Source of the DNA: an uncultured Opitutia bacterium | GTDB taxonomy: Bacteria > Verrucomicrobiota > Verrucomicrobiia > Opitutales > Opitutaceae | DNA: 64,000 nucleotides | Direction of reading: 5' to 3' | NCBI GenBank assembly: GCA_903900845.1 | Contig: CAIUOU010000167.1 | Span: 33,822-97,821, forward strand | Part shown: positions 15,506 through 26,028 of the stretch, one piece after another | Position numbering within the stretch: position 1 is the first letter of the stretch | Layout: each line of letters begins with the position of its first letter | Made by a program: the position numbers and the translations under genes | Notes under the pieces: generated by a model | The model's input: the letters and a program-made list of their open reading frames with translations, nothing else | What the model was told of the DNA's origin: nothing | Database searches by the model: none

Positions 15506-15801
15506 TCGCGCCGAGGATGACCGGTGAGGCCATGCCCGACCCGGTGCCGGTGCCGATCACCGGGGAGCTGGACCTGCACATGTTCCGGCCCTCTGACCTC
15601 GGGGAATTGTTGCCAGCCTACTTCACGGAGTGCCGCGCGCGTGGCATTCACCGTGTCCGGGTGGTCCACGGCAAGGGCACTGGTACGCTCCGCACGACCG
15701 TCCACACCCTCCTCCGCCGCTGCCAACAGGTTCGGGGATTCAGCGCCTGCGACGAGATGAATGGTTCGTGGGGAGCCACCTGGGTGGAGCTGCTCCCATG
15801 A
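15502..15801 (+). CDS. Smr-domain protein (MutS2 C-terminal-like)
   Basis: A 99-residue stand-alone Smr domain. The N-terminal LDLHMFRPSD gives the conserved LDLHG-like motif, and HRVRVVHGKGTGTLR gives the H-G-K-G-x-G-x-L-R motif. Stand-alone Smr proteins act as nucleases on DNA or on mRNA of stalled ribosomes. The GTG at 15502 overlaps the tatA stop; the ATG at 15532 (MPDPVPV) is an alternative start that leaves the whole domain. Its stop overlaps the next ATG (ATGA). Confidence 0.85.
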   Translation: MIAPRMTGEAMPDPVPVPITGELDLHMFRPSDLGELLPAYFTECRARGIHRVRVVHGKGTGTLRTTVHTLLRRCQQVRGFSACDEMNGSWGATWVELLP

Positions 15802-17030
15802 AAACGCTCACGACCCTCGGATTGGTCGTACTGCTGGCGGCGATCGCCGGCGAGAACCGCGGAGCGGGCGCCGATTCGCCGCTGATCCTGGTGTCGCTCG
15901 ACGGTTTCCGCCACGATTACTGCGATCTTTACCCGGCCGAGAGCCCGACGCTGCGCGACATGCGCGCGGCGGGTTCATCCGCCCGCGGTCTTATACCGGT
16001 CTTCCCGTCCAACACTTTCCCGGGGCATTACTCGCTGGTGACCGGCCTGCATCCCGGCCGGCACGGGATCATCAACAACGACTTCTTCGACGCGGAACGC
16101 GGCACGTTCTTCCACTACTTCCAGCCGTCCTCCTTCCGCGATGGATCCTGGTGGGGCGGCGAACCGATCTGGGCGACCGCCGAGCGCCAGGGGCGGAGGG
16201 CCGCTGCCCATTTCTGGGTGGGGTCGGAGGCCGTCATCGGCGGCCGGCGGCCGACTTTCTGGAAACCCTTCGATTACTCGGTGCCCTTCGCGCGCCGCTT
16301 GGACGAGGTGAGCGAATGGCTGCGGAAACCCGCCGCGGAAAGACCTTCCTTGGTCGCCTTCTATCTCGAGGAGGTGAACGGCGCGGGCCACCGGTTCGGT
16401 CCCGACTCACCCGAGGTCGCCGCCGCCGTTCGCCAGGTCGATCATCATCTCGCCGAGCTTCGGCGGAGATTCCGCGAGCTCGGCCTCACGCCGAACTTCG
16501 TCGTGGTTTCCGACCACGGCATGACCGCCACCGCCTTGGAACGGGTGGTCGTGCTCGACGACATCCTCGATCCCCGCACCGTGCAGATCGACTCCGACGG
16601 CAGCCTGCTGGCACTGCGCCCTCTGTCCGGAACCGCGGAGCAACTGGTGGAGAAGTTCCGGGACGTGCGTCACGTGCGCGCCTTCCAGTCGGCCGACTTG
16701 CCCGCGCACTTCGCGCTGAAACCGGGGCCACGGGTGGCGCCCGTCTGGGTGCTGCCCGAAGAAGGCTGGCACATCGCTCCGCGTTCCACGGTCGAGCGAC
16801 TGCGCCGCAAGTACGCCGAGAAAGGCTATCTCGCGGGCGACCACGGCTATGACCCGCTGATCAGCTCGATGCACGGGATCCTCATCGCCGAGGGCCCGGC
16901 GTTCCAGCGCGGGCGGGTCGCGGACGCGGCCTCCGCCGTCCATGTCTATCCGCTGCTGTGCATGGTGCTGGGACTGCAGCCCGCGCCGAACGATGGCGAC
17001 GACCGGCTCGCGCGCGCGCTCCTCCGCTGA
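15798..17030 (+). CDS. NPP-type nucleotide pyrophosphatase/phosphodiesterase (alkaline phosphatase superfamily)
   Basis: A 410-residue exported enzyme. After a signal peptide (1-25) come Asp35 in LVSLDGFRHDY (metal ligand) and the nucleophile Thr73 in VFPSNTFPGHYSLVTG, the hallmark of ectonucleotide pyrophosphatases. The second metal site is YLEEVNGAGHRFGPDS and VVVSDHGM, and the last His is in GDHGYD. These enzymes hydrolyse phosphodiester bonds of nucleotides or lysophospholipids in the periplasm. It starts in the stop of the Smr gene. It also follows tatA, but its signal peptide shows no twin arginine. Confidence 0.9.
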   Translation: MKTLTTLGLVVLLAAIAGENRGAGADSPLILVSLDGFRHDYCDLYPAESPTLRDMRAAGSSARGLIPVFPSNTFPGHYSLVTGLHPGRHGIINNDFFDAERGTFFHYFQPSSFRDGSWWGGEPIWATAERQGRRAAAHFWVGSEAVIGGRRPTFWKPFDYSVPFARRLDEVSEWLRKPAAERPSLVAFYLEEVNGAGHRFGPDSPEVAAAVRQVDHHLAELRRRFRELGLTPNFVVVSDHGMTATALERVVVLDDILDPRTVQIDSDGSLLALRPLSGTAEQLVEKFRDVRHVRAFQSADLPAHFALKPGPRVAPVWVLPEEGWHIAPRSTVERLRRKYAEKGYLAGDHGYDPLISSMHGILIAEGPAFQRGRVADAASAVHVYPLLCMVLGLQPAPNDGDDRLARALLR

Positions 17031-17097
17031 ACCGGGCAAGGAGCGACTTTTCGCCCTGCCGCGGGGTTATAGGGATAGGAACCAACCCGCACCACTG

Positions 17098-17289
17098 ATG
17101 AAAACCCTGATCGTTCTGGCAATCGCGAGCCTCTCCGGACTCGCCGCACTGGTGGCCGGCCTAGCCCTCGGGCTGGGCGTCGGACCGCTCTTCGCCCTGA
17201 CGCTCGCGGCACTTTTGCTGTTGTTGTGGGCGGGAGACTACCGGACGTACCGACACTTGGGCGCCCACTTCATTCCGCGTCGGCCCTGA
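17098..17289 (+). CDS. Small two-helix membrane protein (unknown)
   Basis: 63 residues, start at the ATG giving [10 protein letters not shown]. Two hydrophobic helices (about 3-25 and 29-46) with a short Gly turn, then a basic tail ([14 protein letters not shown]). No family is recognised. It lies 67 bp after the NPP gene and 98 bp before the AIM24 gene, on the same strand. The GC-rich codon pattern and clean start support a real gene, but nothing proves expression. Confidence 0.5.
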   Translation: MKTLIVLAIASLSGLAALVAGLALGLGVGPLFALTLAALLLLLWAGDYRTYRHLGAHFIPRRP

Positions 17290-17387
17290 CCGGGGAGACC
17301 GGGCTTTGTCGTGCTGATCTTTCCCGTTGGCTCCCAGTACAGCCCGCAGTCACGCTCCATTCGGAAACTGGCTTCCGGACCTTATTC

Positions 17388-18212
17388 ATGATGAACCAAC
17401 CGCCCCCGCTGGCGCCGCGCATGCACGCGATCCAGCATACCCTTCACGGCAGCGAGATGCAGTTCGTCGAGATCGAGCTTGACCCGGGGGAGTCCGTCGT
17501 GGCCGAGGCCGGAGGGATGATGTACATGGAGGATGGCATCGGCATGGAGACCATCTTCGGAGACGGGTCCGCCGTCGAAGGAGGCCTCGTGGGCAAGCTG
17601 CTGGGGGCGGGCAAGCGCCTGCTCACCGGCGAATCGCTCTTCATGACCCTCTTCGAGAACCGCTCGGCCGCCAAGCGGCGCGTCGCGTTCGGGGCGCCCT
17701 ATCCCGGCCGGATTTTGCCCGTGAATCTCGCGGACCTCGGCGGTGAATTGCTGGCCCAGAAGGACTCATTTCTTTGCTCGGCCCGGGGCGTGACGATCGG
17801 CATTGCCTTCCAGAAGCGGATCGGCGCGGGACTCTTCGGCGGCGAGGGCTTCATCATGCAGCGCCTGCAAGGCGACGGCTGGGCGTTTGTGCACGCCGGC
17901 GGCACGCTCCACGAACGCACGCTCGCCGCGGGAGAGACGCTGCGGGTGGACACGGGCTGCATCGTGGCCTACCAGCCCACGGTAGATTTCGACGTCCAGT
18001 ACGTTGGCGGGATCAAGACCGCGCTCTTTGGCGGTGAGGGCCTCTTCTTCGCCACCCTGCGGGGCCCGGGCCGGATCTGGCTGCAATCGCTGCCGTTCTC
18101 GCGCCTCGCCGGTCGGATCATCGCCGCGGCGCCAGGCGTCGGGAAAGGCGGCCGGGAGGAAGGATCGGTGCTGGGCGGCCTTGGCCGGAGGCTCGACGGG
18201 GACAACTCCTAG
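17388..18212 (+). CDS. AIM24 / TIGR00266 family protein
   Basis: 274 residues of the tryptophan-RNA-binding-attenuator-like AIM24 fold, cytosolic, function unknown. Typical text: [25 protein letters not shown], then [11 protein letters not shown], an internal Gly-rich repeat [20 protein letters not shown], and [24 protein letters not shown] towards the end. Two ATGs in tandem (17388 and 17391) could start it. It is followed 26 bp later by the DUF4199 gene on the same strand. Confidence 0.85.
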   Translation: MMNQPPPLAPRMHAIQHTLHGSEMQFVEIELDPGESVVAEAGGMMYMEDGIGMETIFGDGSAVEGGLVGKLLGAGKRLLTGESLFMTLFENRSAAKRRVAFGAPYPGRILPVNLADLGGELLAQKDSFLCSARGVTIGIAFQKRIGAGLFGGEGFIMQRLQGDGWAFVHAGGTLHERTLAAGETLRVDTGCIVAYQPTVDFDVQYVGGIKTALFGGEGLFFATLRGPGRIWLQSLPFSRLAGRIIAAAPGVGKGGREEGSVLGGLGRRLDGDNS

Positions 18213-18238
18213 CGGGACCGACCCGCACCGAACCTTAC

Positions 18239-18766
18239 GTGAGGACACCACTCGTCTACGGTGCAGGCATCGCGATCGCGAACGCGTTGGTCAATCTGGG
18301 TTTCTTCTTCGCCGGGGTGCATTCCAACTCCGAGCGCCTCGCGGCCATGCAATGGCTCGGTACCACGCTGGTCATAGCGACCTTCAGCGTGGGACTGACT
18401 CTCGCGGTTCGCGAAAGACGGCAAACACTGCCGCCGGAGCAAGAGTGGGGGTTTGCGCGGGCCTTCGGCGCCGGCGTCCTCACGGGACTTTTCGCGACGC
18501 TGCTCGGGATCGTGCCGAGCTACCTGTATTTCGCGGTCATCAATCCCGGCTTCAGCGACGTACTGGCCGAGATGCAGCGCAACGCACTCCTAGACCGCGG
18601 GCTTTCCTCGGTCGAAGTGAACCGCTTGATGCCGATAATGGCCAAGTTTACCGGACCCGCGGTCCTCACGGCCTCCGGGACCTTCATCGGCTTCATCTGG
18701 GCCAGCCTGACCGCGCTGGTCGTGGCCTTCTTCCTGCGGGGCCGCGCAGCCGCGGCCAAGGCGTGA
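18239..18766 (+). CDS. DUF4199 integral membrane protein
   Basis: 175 residues with four hydrophobic helices (about 6-26, 40-57, 74-100, 140-165). The loop FAVINPGFSDVLAEMQRNAL with a short helix, placed between helix 3 and helix 4, is characteristic of DUF4199 proteins of Bacteroidetes and Verrucomicrobia. Function unknown. The start is a GTG. It converges with the PDZ gene, 31 bp away. Confidence 0.7.
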   Translation: MRTPLVYGAGIAIANALVNLGFFFAGVHSNSERLAAMQWLGTTLVIATFSVGLTLAVRERRQTLPPEQEWGFARAFGAGVLTGLFATLLGIVPSYLYFAVINPGFSDVLAEMQRNALLDRGLSSVEVNRLMPIMAKFTGPAVLTASGTFIGFIWASLTALVVAFFLRGRAAAAKA

Positions 18767-18797
18767 ACCTAGGGGTCAGCGCCTTCAGCGCGAGGCC

Positions 18798-19484
18798 TCA
18801 AAGTGATTTTGGCTGAACCGGCTGGCCCGGATTTTCGGGCCGCGGGTAGTCGGGAGCCACGCTCCCTTCAGGCGCGGGCTCGACCGGACCCGGCTGGGAA
18901 CGTGGCCCGCCGGGACCGCCACGCGGAAAGGCGCGCGGAGGCATCGGTACGGGCATGCCCCCAAGGGGATACTTGGGCATATCCTGAGCGATCAACTTCA
19001 CCTTGGCCGCGGCCTTGGTCCCGCCGCGCAGGTAAGTCAGCATCACCTCGTCACCCTCTTTGCGGTTGCGGACAAGCACCATGAGTTGCCGCACGTCGAT
19101 CAGGATCTGGTCGTCGAGATGGGTCAGGACGTCGTGCTCCTTGAGCACGCCCGCGACCGGACCGCGGGGCGCCAACCGTTCGACCACGAGACCGGTCCCC
19201 CTTGGTAATCCCAATTGGGCGCCCAAGGCGGGCTGTACCAACGTGACGTCGACGCCGAGAAAGGTGGTGCGCTCAACCTCAGACCAGTCCCGGCGCGGTC
19301 CCGGCTGCATCCTTCGTTCCATGCCAAGCCCGGCGTCGGGCCCACCTCGGCGGGAGCCCGGAGCTGGATTGGGGCCCCGCGGAGGGACATCCGTAGCCAC
19401 GGTTTCCGCGGCCGGCAGCACGGAGAACAACAAACAGGAGCTGGCGAGCAGTGCCAGACGGCGGACGGGAGCGGGTAATTTCAT
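18798..19484 (-). CDS. Secreted PDZ-domain protein
   Basis: 228 residues: signal peptide (1-26), a Pro/Gly/Arg-rich low-complexity region (33-66), one PDZ domain (about 72-165) and a Pro-rich tail (170-228). The PDZ core is FLGVDVTLVQPALGAQLGLP and LAPRGPVAGVLKEHDVLTHLDDQ, followed by RNRKEGDEVMLTYLRGG, as in HtrA/DegP PDZ domains. There is no protease domain, so it likely binds peptides or partners in the periplasm. It sits downstream of a strong terminator and has its own promoter region (19485-19574). Confidence 0.75.
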   Translation of the reverse strand: MKLPAPVRRLALLASSCLLFSVLPAAETVATDVPPRGPNPAPGSRRGGPDAGLGMERRMQPGPRRDWSEVERTTFLGVDVTLVQPALGAQLGLPRGTGLVVERLAPRGPVAGVLKEHDVLTHLDDQILIDVRQLMVLVRNRKEGDEVMLTYLRGGTKAAAKVKLIAQDMPKYPLGGMPVPMPPRAFPRGGPGGPRSQPGPVEPAPEGSVAPDYPRPENPGQPVQPKSL

Positions 19485-19574
19485 GGCGTGAATTCCTCTC
19501 TTGTTAAGACGACTGGAGCGGGCAGGACATCCGACGGGACGCGCCCTCGCGAAAAAAAGAACGCCCTTTCACGG

Positions 19575-19607
19575 AAAAGAAAAGGGGCCCGGATTTCTCC
19601 GGGCCCC
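19575..19607 (-). terminator. Intrinsic terminator of the small membrane-protein gene
   Basis: A perfect 10-bp GC-rich stem (GGGGCCCGGA with a 4-nt loop, 19584-19607) is followed on the minus strand by TTTTCTTTT. It lies 35 bp past the stop at 19643. On the plus strand a GTTTT tail also follows, so it may work in both directions. Confidence 0.85.
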
Positions 19608-19642
19608 GTTTTAGGCGTCGTGGAAACGATGAGCGGCCGCGA

Positions 19643-19825
19643 TCAGGCGCGGGTGCTCGACCGACGCGTGACGACGCGATAGTCGAGCATGGCCACGGCG
19701 AGCAAGGCGCCCACGCAGGTCCAGCCGATGACCGACTCGACCGTCACCTTGGAGTAGAAAGAAAGCACAGAAGCGGCGACGGCGGAAAAGCCGAAGGGGA
19801 CCGCGATGAGGACGTTATTTTTCAT
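19643..19825 (-). CDS. Small two-helix membrane protein divergent from LysR regulator
   Basis: 60 residues: MKNNVLIAVPFGFSAVAASV as first helix, then VIGWTCVGALLAVAMLDYRV as second, ending RRSSTRA. No family recognised. It has its own terminator and is divergent from the OxyR-like regulator with 107 bp between them. Genes placed this way are often targets of the LysR protein, which is an inference. The ATG was chosen because the upstream codons are AT-rich leader. Confidence 0.65.
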   Translation of the reverse strand: MKNNVLIAVPFGFSAVAASVLSFYSKVTVESVIGWTCVGALLAVAMLDYRVVTRRSSTRA

Positions 19826-19888
19826 GTTCTTGTTAGTTTGCCGGAGGCGACATCGCCTCAGCGGGGACAGACTACTCCATTCTTTACG

Positions 19889-19912
19889 ATAGGTGAAATC
19901 GATCTTATCTAT
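19889..19912. promoter_or_regulatory. Imperfect dyad, candidate LysR-type operator
   Basis: ATAG at 19889-19892 mirrors CTAT at 19909-19912 around a central ATCGAT, with 9 of the first 12 outward positions pairing. It lies in the middle of the divergent region, 21 bp before the LysR start. LysR-type regulators usually bind such dyads to control themselves and the divergent gene. Confidence 0.4.
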
Positions 19913-19932
19913 TCTTCTCATCGCTTTTAACT

Positions 19933-20841
19933 ATGGAACTAACCCAACTTCGCTACTTTGTAGCCGTGGTTGAAGCCCAGAACTTCACCCGCGCCGCAGA
20001 GAAGAGCAACGTCACTCAACCATCTTTAAGTCAGCAGATTATAAATCTCGAGCGAGAGCTTGGACAGCGCCTGTTTCACCGGCTTGGCCGCAAAGCTGTA
20101 CCGACCGAGGCCGGGAATGCCTTTCTCCAACGCGCCAGGGGTATTCTTCGCGATGTCGAGGATGCCGCACGGGAAATGGGCGACCATTCCGGGCAAGGTC
20201 GTCGCATCGCGATCGGGGCAGTTCAGACCGTGATGCCCTACCTCATCAGCGACCTCGTCATCCAATGCCGAACGTCGCACCCCCACCTGATGATCGACGC
20301 TCATGAGGGCTTCCGGGCCGACTTGGTTCGCGGGGTGCTCGAGGGCACCCTCGATTTGGCGGTGGTTCCCCTTCCGGTGAAGGATCGTCAGCTCGCGATC
20401 GAGCCGCTCCTTTCCGAGCCGCTGCTTCTCACCGTCGGGCGCGATCACCCTTTCGCCAGCCAGCCAGAAATCGACATCCGCGCGATCGCCGGGGAAACCT
20501 TCGTCGGATTGGGCGACTCCAGCGCGTTGGCGGCGCAAGTGCGCGCCTTCTTCGGCGATCAGAAGCTGGAGCCGCGCATCGGCATCCGCTGCACGCAGGT
20601 CGCGACCCTGAAGCGCTTCGTCGCCGCGGGGCTCGGTATCTCGCTTCTGCCCCAACTCGCCCGACACGAGGAGGACCGCGAGTCGCTCGTCTACCTTCGC
20701 CTCACCGGCGACGAACCGCGCCGCGAACTGGTCGTAATCCGGCATCCGCAGCGCTACCAGACGCGAGGCGCCGAAGAGTTCCTCAAGCTGATGCGTCAGC
20801 ACGTCCGTTCCCGATTCCCGGCTCCAGCCGGGCATGCCTGA
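19933..20841 (+). CDS. LysR-family transcriptional regulator, OxyR-like
   Basis: 302 residues: winged HTH (1-62, MELTQLRYFVAVVEAQNFTR, then TQPSLSQQIINLERELG) and a periplasmic-binding-protein-like sensor domain (about 90-295). Parts of the sensor resemble OxyR (LLTVGRDHPFA, ALAAQVRAFF, AAGLGISLLPQLA). However, the OxyR peroxide-sensing Cys pair is not present: the only cysteines are in VIQCRTSHP (about residue 110) and GIRCTQVATL (about 219). So peroxide sensing is possible but not shown. The first 40 codons are AT-rich and use TTA and ATA, unlike the rest. Likely autoregulated. Confidence 0.85.
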   Translation: MELTQLRYFVAVVEAQNFTRAAEKSNVTQPSLSQQIINLERELGQRLFHRLGRKAVPTEAGNAFLQRARGILRDVEDAAREMGDHSGQGRRIAIGAVQTVMPYLISDLVIQCRTSHPHLMIDAHEGFRADLVRGVLEGTLDLAVVPLPVKDRQLAIEPLLSEPLLLTVGRDHPFASQPEIDIRAIAGETFVGLGDSSALAAQVRAFFGDQKLEPRIGIRCTQVATLKRFVAAGLGISLLPQLARHEEDRESLVYLRLTGDEPRRELVVIRHPQRYQTRGAEEFLKLMRQHVRSRFPAPAGHA

Positions 20842-20882
20842 CGACGGTTGCGCTCGGGCGCGGGAGCGCCACCGTCCCCACG

Positions 20883-23459
<2,577 letters not shown>

Positions 23460-23543
23460 CCCGCCGGCCGGCGCCCGGATTCGCGCACGGGCGTTTTCCT
23501 TGTCTAATTCCAATCCGCTTCTCCCAATCTCCCAGACGCCGCC

Positions 23544-24761
23544 ATGCCCGCCGAGTCCAAGATCCACGCCTTGTCCCCCGCGGGCACGCCCAAGCTCACC
23601 GATCTGGAGATCAAAGACGCGCAGCTGATCTTCACCGCCCTGTGGCGGGACCTGGAGGCGGAAGTCGGCCGGCAAAACCTGCGTTTCCCAAAGGAAATCA
23701 TCCTTCTGGGCGGCGCTCCGGGCGCCGGCAAGGGCACCAACACCGATTTCATCGCGAAGGCGCGCGGCCTGACCTGCCCGCCCATCGTGATGAGCGCGCT
23801 GCTCGACTCCCCGGAGGCACGCAAACTGAAGAACGCCGGCAACATGGTCGGCGACCGCGAAGCCGTCGGCCTGCTGCTGCGCGAGCTGCTTAAGCCGGAC
23901 TACCGCGACGGGGTGATCATCGACGGCTTTCCCCGAACCAAGGTCCAGGTCGAGTGCCTGAAGCTGCTCGTCGACCGCATGCAGGCGCTGCGGAAGGAAT
24001 TCTACCAGACCCCGCTCAGCATCCACTTCCGTCAGCCGACGATCCACATCATGGTGCTCTTCGTCGACGAGAAGGAGTCGATCGTCCGCCAGCTGAAGCG
24101 CGGGCGCGAAACCCGCGCCCACAACGAGGAGGTCGCGCGGACGGGCATCGGGGAGCCGATGGAGGACCGGCCCACCGATCACGACGAGGCGCTCGCGTCA
24201 CGCCGCTACCGGGTCTTCAAGGAGCAGACTTGGGAGGCGCTGCAGTCCCTCAAGGAGATCTTCCACTACCATTTCATCAGCGCGCAGGGCCCGGTGCACG
24301 AGGTGGAGCGCAACATCCTCCATGAGCTGGAGTACCAGAGCACGCTGGAACTCGACCCGCGCACAGTGGACCGCTTGCGCGGCGTGCCGGTGGCGAGCGA
24401 GATCATCATCCACGCCCGGCAGGACCTGGTGAAACGCCTCGACGGCTACGAGCTGGAGCACCCCGAGCGCTTCGCGCGCGTCGTCAGCTTCATCGAGAAG
24501 AAGATCGTGCCGATCGTGTTGCGCCACGCGATTTCCGGAGTGGCGCACATCAACGCCGAGGACCCGGTGCTGGAAGACCCCCTCGCGCTAACCATGCTGA
24601 TCGATGTTTTCTCAGAGCGCGGCTACCATGCGGTCGTAGACATCCACAAGATAGAGATCCCCGAGCACGTCGACCTCGCCACCGGTCAGATCCGCTGCCG
24701 CACGAAAAAGGTCTACCGGATCCAGATCCGTTTTCAGGGCTCCGAAATCCGGCGCGGCTGA
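23544..24761 (+). CDS. Nucleoside-monophosphate-kinase-like P-loop protein with extra C-terminal domain
   Basis: 405 residues. The Walker A is GGAPGAGKGT (56-65); IDGFPRTKVQ (126-135) matches the adenylate kinase NMP-binding motif, and the lid region contains RETRAHNEEV. The first 215 residues thus resemble adenylate kinase. The last 190 residues (DPRTVDRLRGVPVASEIIIHA...) form a separate domain I do not recognise, ending FQGSEIRRG. Proteins of this length are found in Verrucomicrobia. Substrate is unproven: AMP is the simplest guess. It follows the U32 gene by 84 bp. Confidence 0.75.
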   Translation: MPAESKIHALSPAGTPKLTDLEIKDAQLIFTALWRDLEAEVGRQNLRFPKEIILLGGAPGAGKGTNTDFIAKARGLTCPPIVMSALLDSPEARKLKNAGNMVGDREAVGLLLRELLKPDYRDGVIIDGFPRTKVQVECLKLLVDRMQALRKEFYQTPLSIHFRQPTIHIMVLFVDEKESIVRQLKRGRETRAHNEEVARTGIGEPMEDRPTDHDEALASRRYRVFKEQTWEALQSLKEIFHYHFISAQGPVHEVERNILHELEYQSTLELDPRTVDRLRGVPVASEIIIHARQDLVKRLDGYELEHPERFARVVSFIEKKIVPIVLRHAISGVAHINAEDPVLEDPLALTMLIDVFSERGYHAVVDIHKIEIPEHVDLATGQIRCRTKKVYRIQIRFQGSEIRRG

Positions 24762-24779
24762 GTCCGCGCCCACGGGCCG

Positions 24780-26021
24780 TCACTCGTAACGGAGTGACTC
24801 GATCGGATCGAGGCGAGCGGCCTTCATGGCGGGGTAAAGGCCCGCCGACACCCCGATGACGGTGCAGGTGAGCAGGCCGATCACGGCCCAGTCCCACGGG
24901 AAAACAACGGCGGCGTTGAGCCAGACGGCCAGGAGGTTGCCCGTGACGACCCCGATGGCGATCCCGACGACCCCGCCGGACACGGAGAGCACGACGGCCT
25001 CGATGAGAAACTGCAGCAGGATGCTGCGGGACCGGGCGCCGATTGATTTCCGGATGCCGATCTCCTTGGTGCGCTCGGTGACGCTGACGAGCATGATGTT
25101 GGTGATGCCCACGCTGGCGGCCAGCAGCGCGATGGCGGAGATCACCAGGGCTCCGGCGCGCACGATGTCGGCCACCTGGGCGAAGACGGCGATCAGCGAA
25201 TCGTTGGAGTAGAGTTCGAAATCGTTCTCCTGCTCGGCCTGGAGGCTGCGTACCATGCGCATCGCGGTGATCGCGCGGTCGACCGTCTCGTTGTAAACCT
25301 CCTGCGAGGGCGCCTGGGTGGCGATGTTGACCGAGAAACGCGCCGCGCCGTAGTCCGAGAGGAAACGCGTGATGGGTGTGATCACGATGTCATCCTGGCT
25401 CTGCCCGAAGTTGCTGCCCTTGGCGGCGAAGGTGCCGATGACGGTGTAGGTGCGCGAGCCGACCTTGATCATCTTCCCGAGCGGCGACTCGGCAGGGAAG
25501 AGCCGCCGCAGCACGTCCTGGCCGATGATCGCGAAGGGGCGGGCCAGATCGATGTCCTCCGGCGTGAAATTACGCCCCGCTTCGATGGAATACTGGTTTG
25601 CGACCAGGAAGTGCTCGTTGGTTCCACCGAAATTGACGCCCGGTTCGGTCTTGCGGTTGGCGTAGGTGACCTGGACGGGGCCGTCGCGGCCGAAGACCTT
25701 GAGGCACACGACATCGGTCCAGCCCTCCATGAGCTGGCGGTAGCGCTGGGCCTGCTCGAGGGTAATGTTGCGCCGCTGCTCGACCCGCCGCCGGTTCTCG
25801 CCGCTGAGCTGGATGCCGGTCGGGTTCTTGCCGATCTGGAACATGTTCACGCCGAGTATACTCAGCCCCGTCTCGATGGAGCCGCGCATCGCGGTGACGG
25901 TCGTCATCACGCCGATCACCGAGAACACCCCGATGGTGATGCCGGACATGGTGAGGAACGACCGCAGCTTGTTCACGCCCAGGGAGCCGAACGCCATGCG
26001 AAGGATCTCGGAGAAGAGCAT
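24780..26021 (-). CDS. MacB-type ABC transporter permease (FtsX fold)
   Basis: 413 residues: N-terminal transmembrane helix (about 18-42), a large periplasmic MacB_PCD domain (45-270), and three C-terminal helices (about 285-305, 335-365, 375-395) of the FtsX domain, ending with the typical PAMKAARLDPIESLRYE. The conserved VTERTKEIGIRKSIGA loop couples to the ATPase. It forms a heteromeric exporter with the adjacent permease (8-bp spacing), ATPase and membrane-fusion protein. These systems use periplasmic mechanotransmission to move substrates through TolC; no tolC gene is nearby. Confidence 0.9.
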   Translation of the reverse strand: MLFSEILRMAFGSLGVNKLRSFLTMSGITIGVFSVIGVMTTVTAMRGSIETGLSILGVNMFQIGKNPTGIQLSGENRRRVEQRRNITLEQAQRYRQLMEGWTDVVCLKVFGRDGPVQVTYANRKTEPGVNFGGTNEHFLVANQYSIEAGRNFTPEDIDLARPFAIIGQDVLRRLFPAESPLGKMIKVGSRTYTVIGTFAAKGSNFGQSQDDIVITPITRFLSDYGAARFSVNIATQAPSQEVYNETVDRAITAMRMVRSLQAEQENDFELYSNDSLIAVFAQVADIVRAGALVISAIALLAASVGITNIMLVSVTERTKEIGIRKSIGARSRSILLQFLIEAVVLSVSGGVVGIAIGVVTGNLLAVWLNAAVVFPWDWAVIGLLTCTVIGVSAGLYPAMKAARLDPIESLRYE

Positions 26022-26028
26022 GGCGCGG

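Noticed and set aside
15798..15875. NPP protein as a Tat substrate because of adjacent tatA
   Set aside because: Its signal peptide begins MKTLTTLG and has no twin-arginine motif.
19488..19682. 64-codon plus-strand frame over the terminator
   Set aside because: Runs through a strong hairpin terminator and the antisense of two genes; no conserved features.
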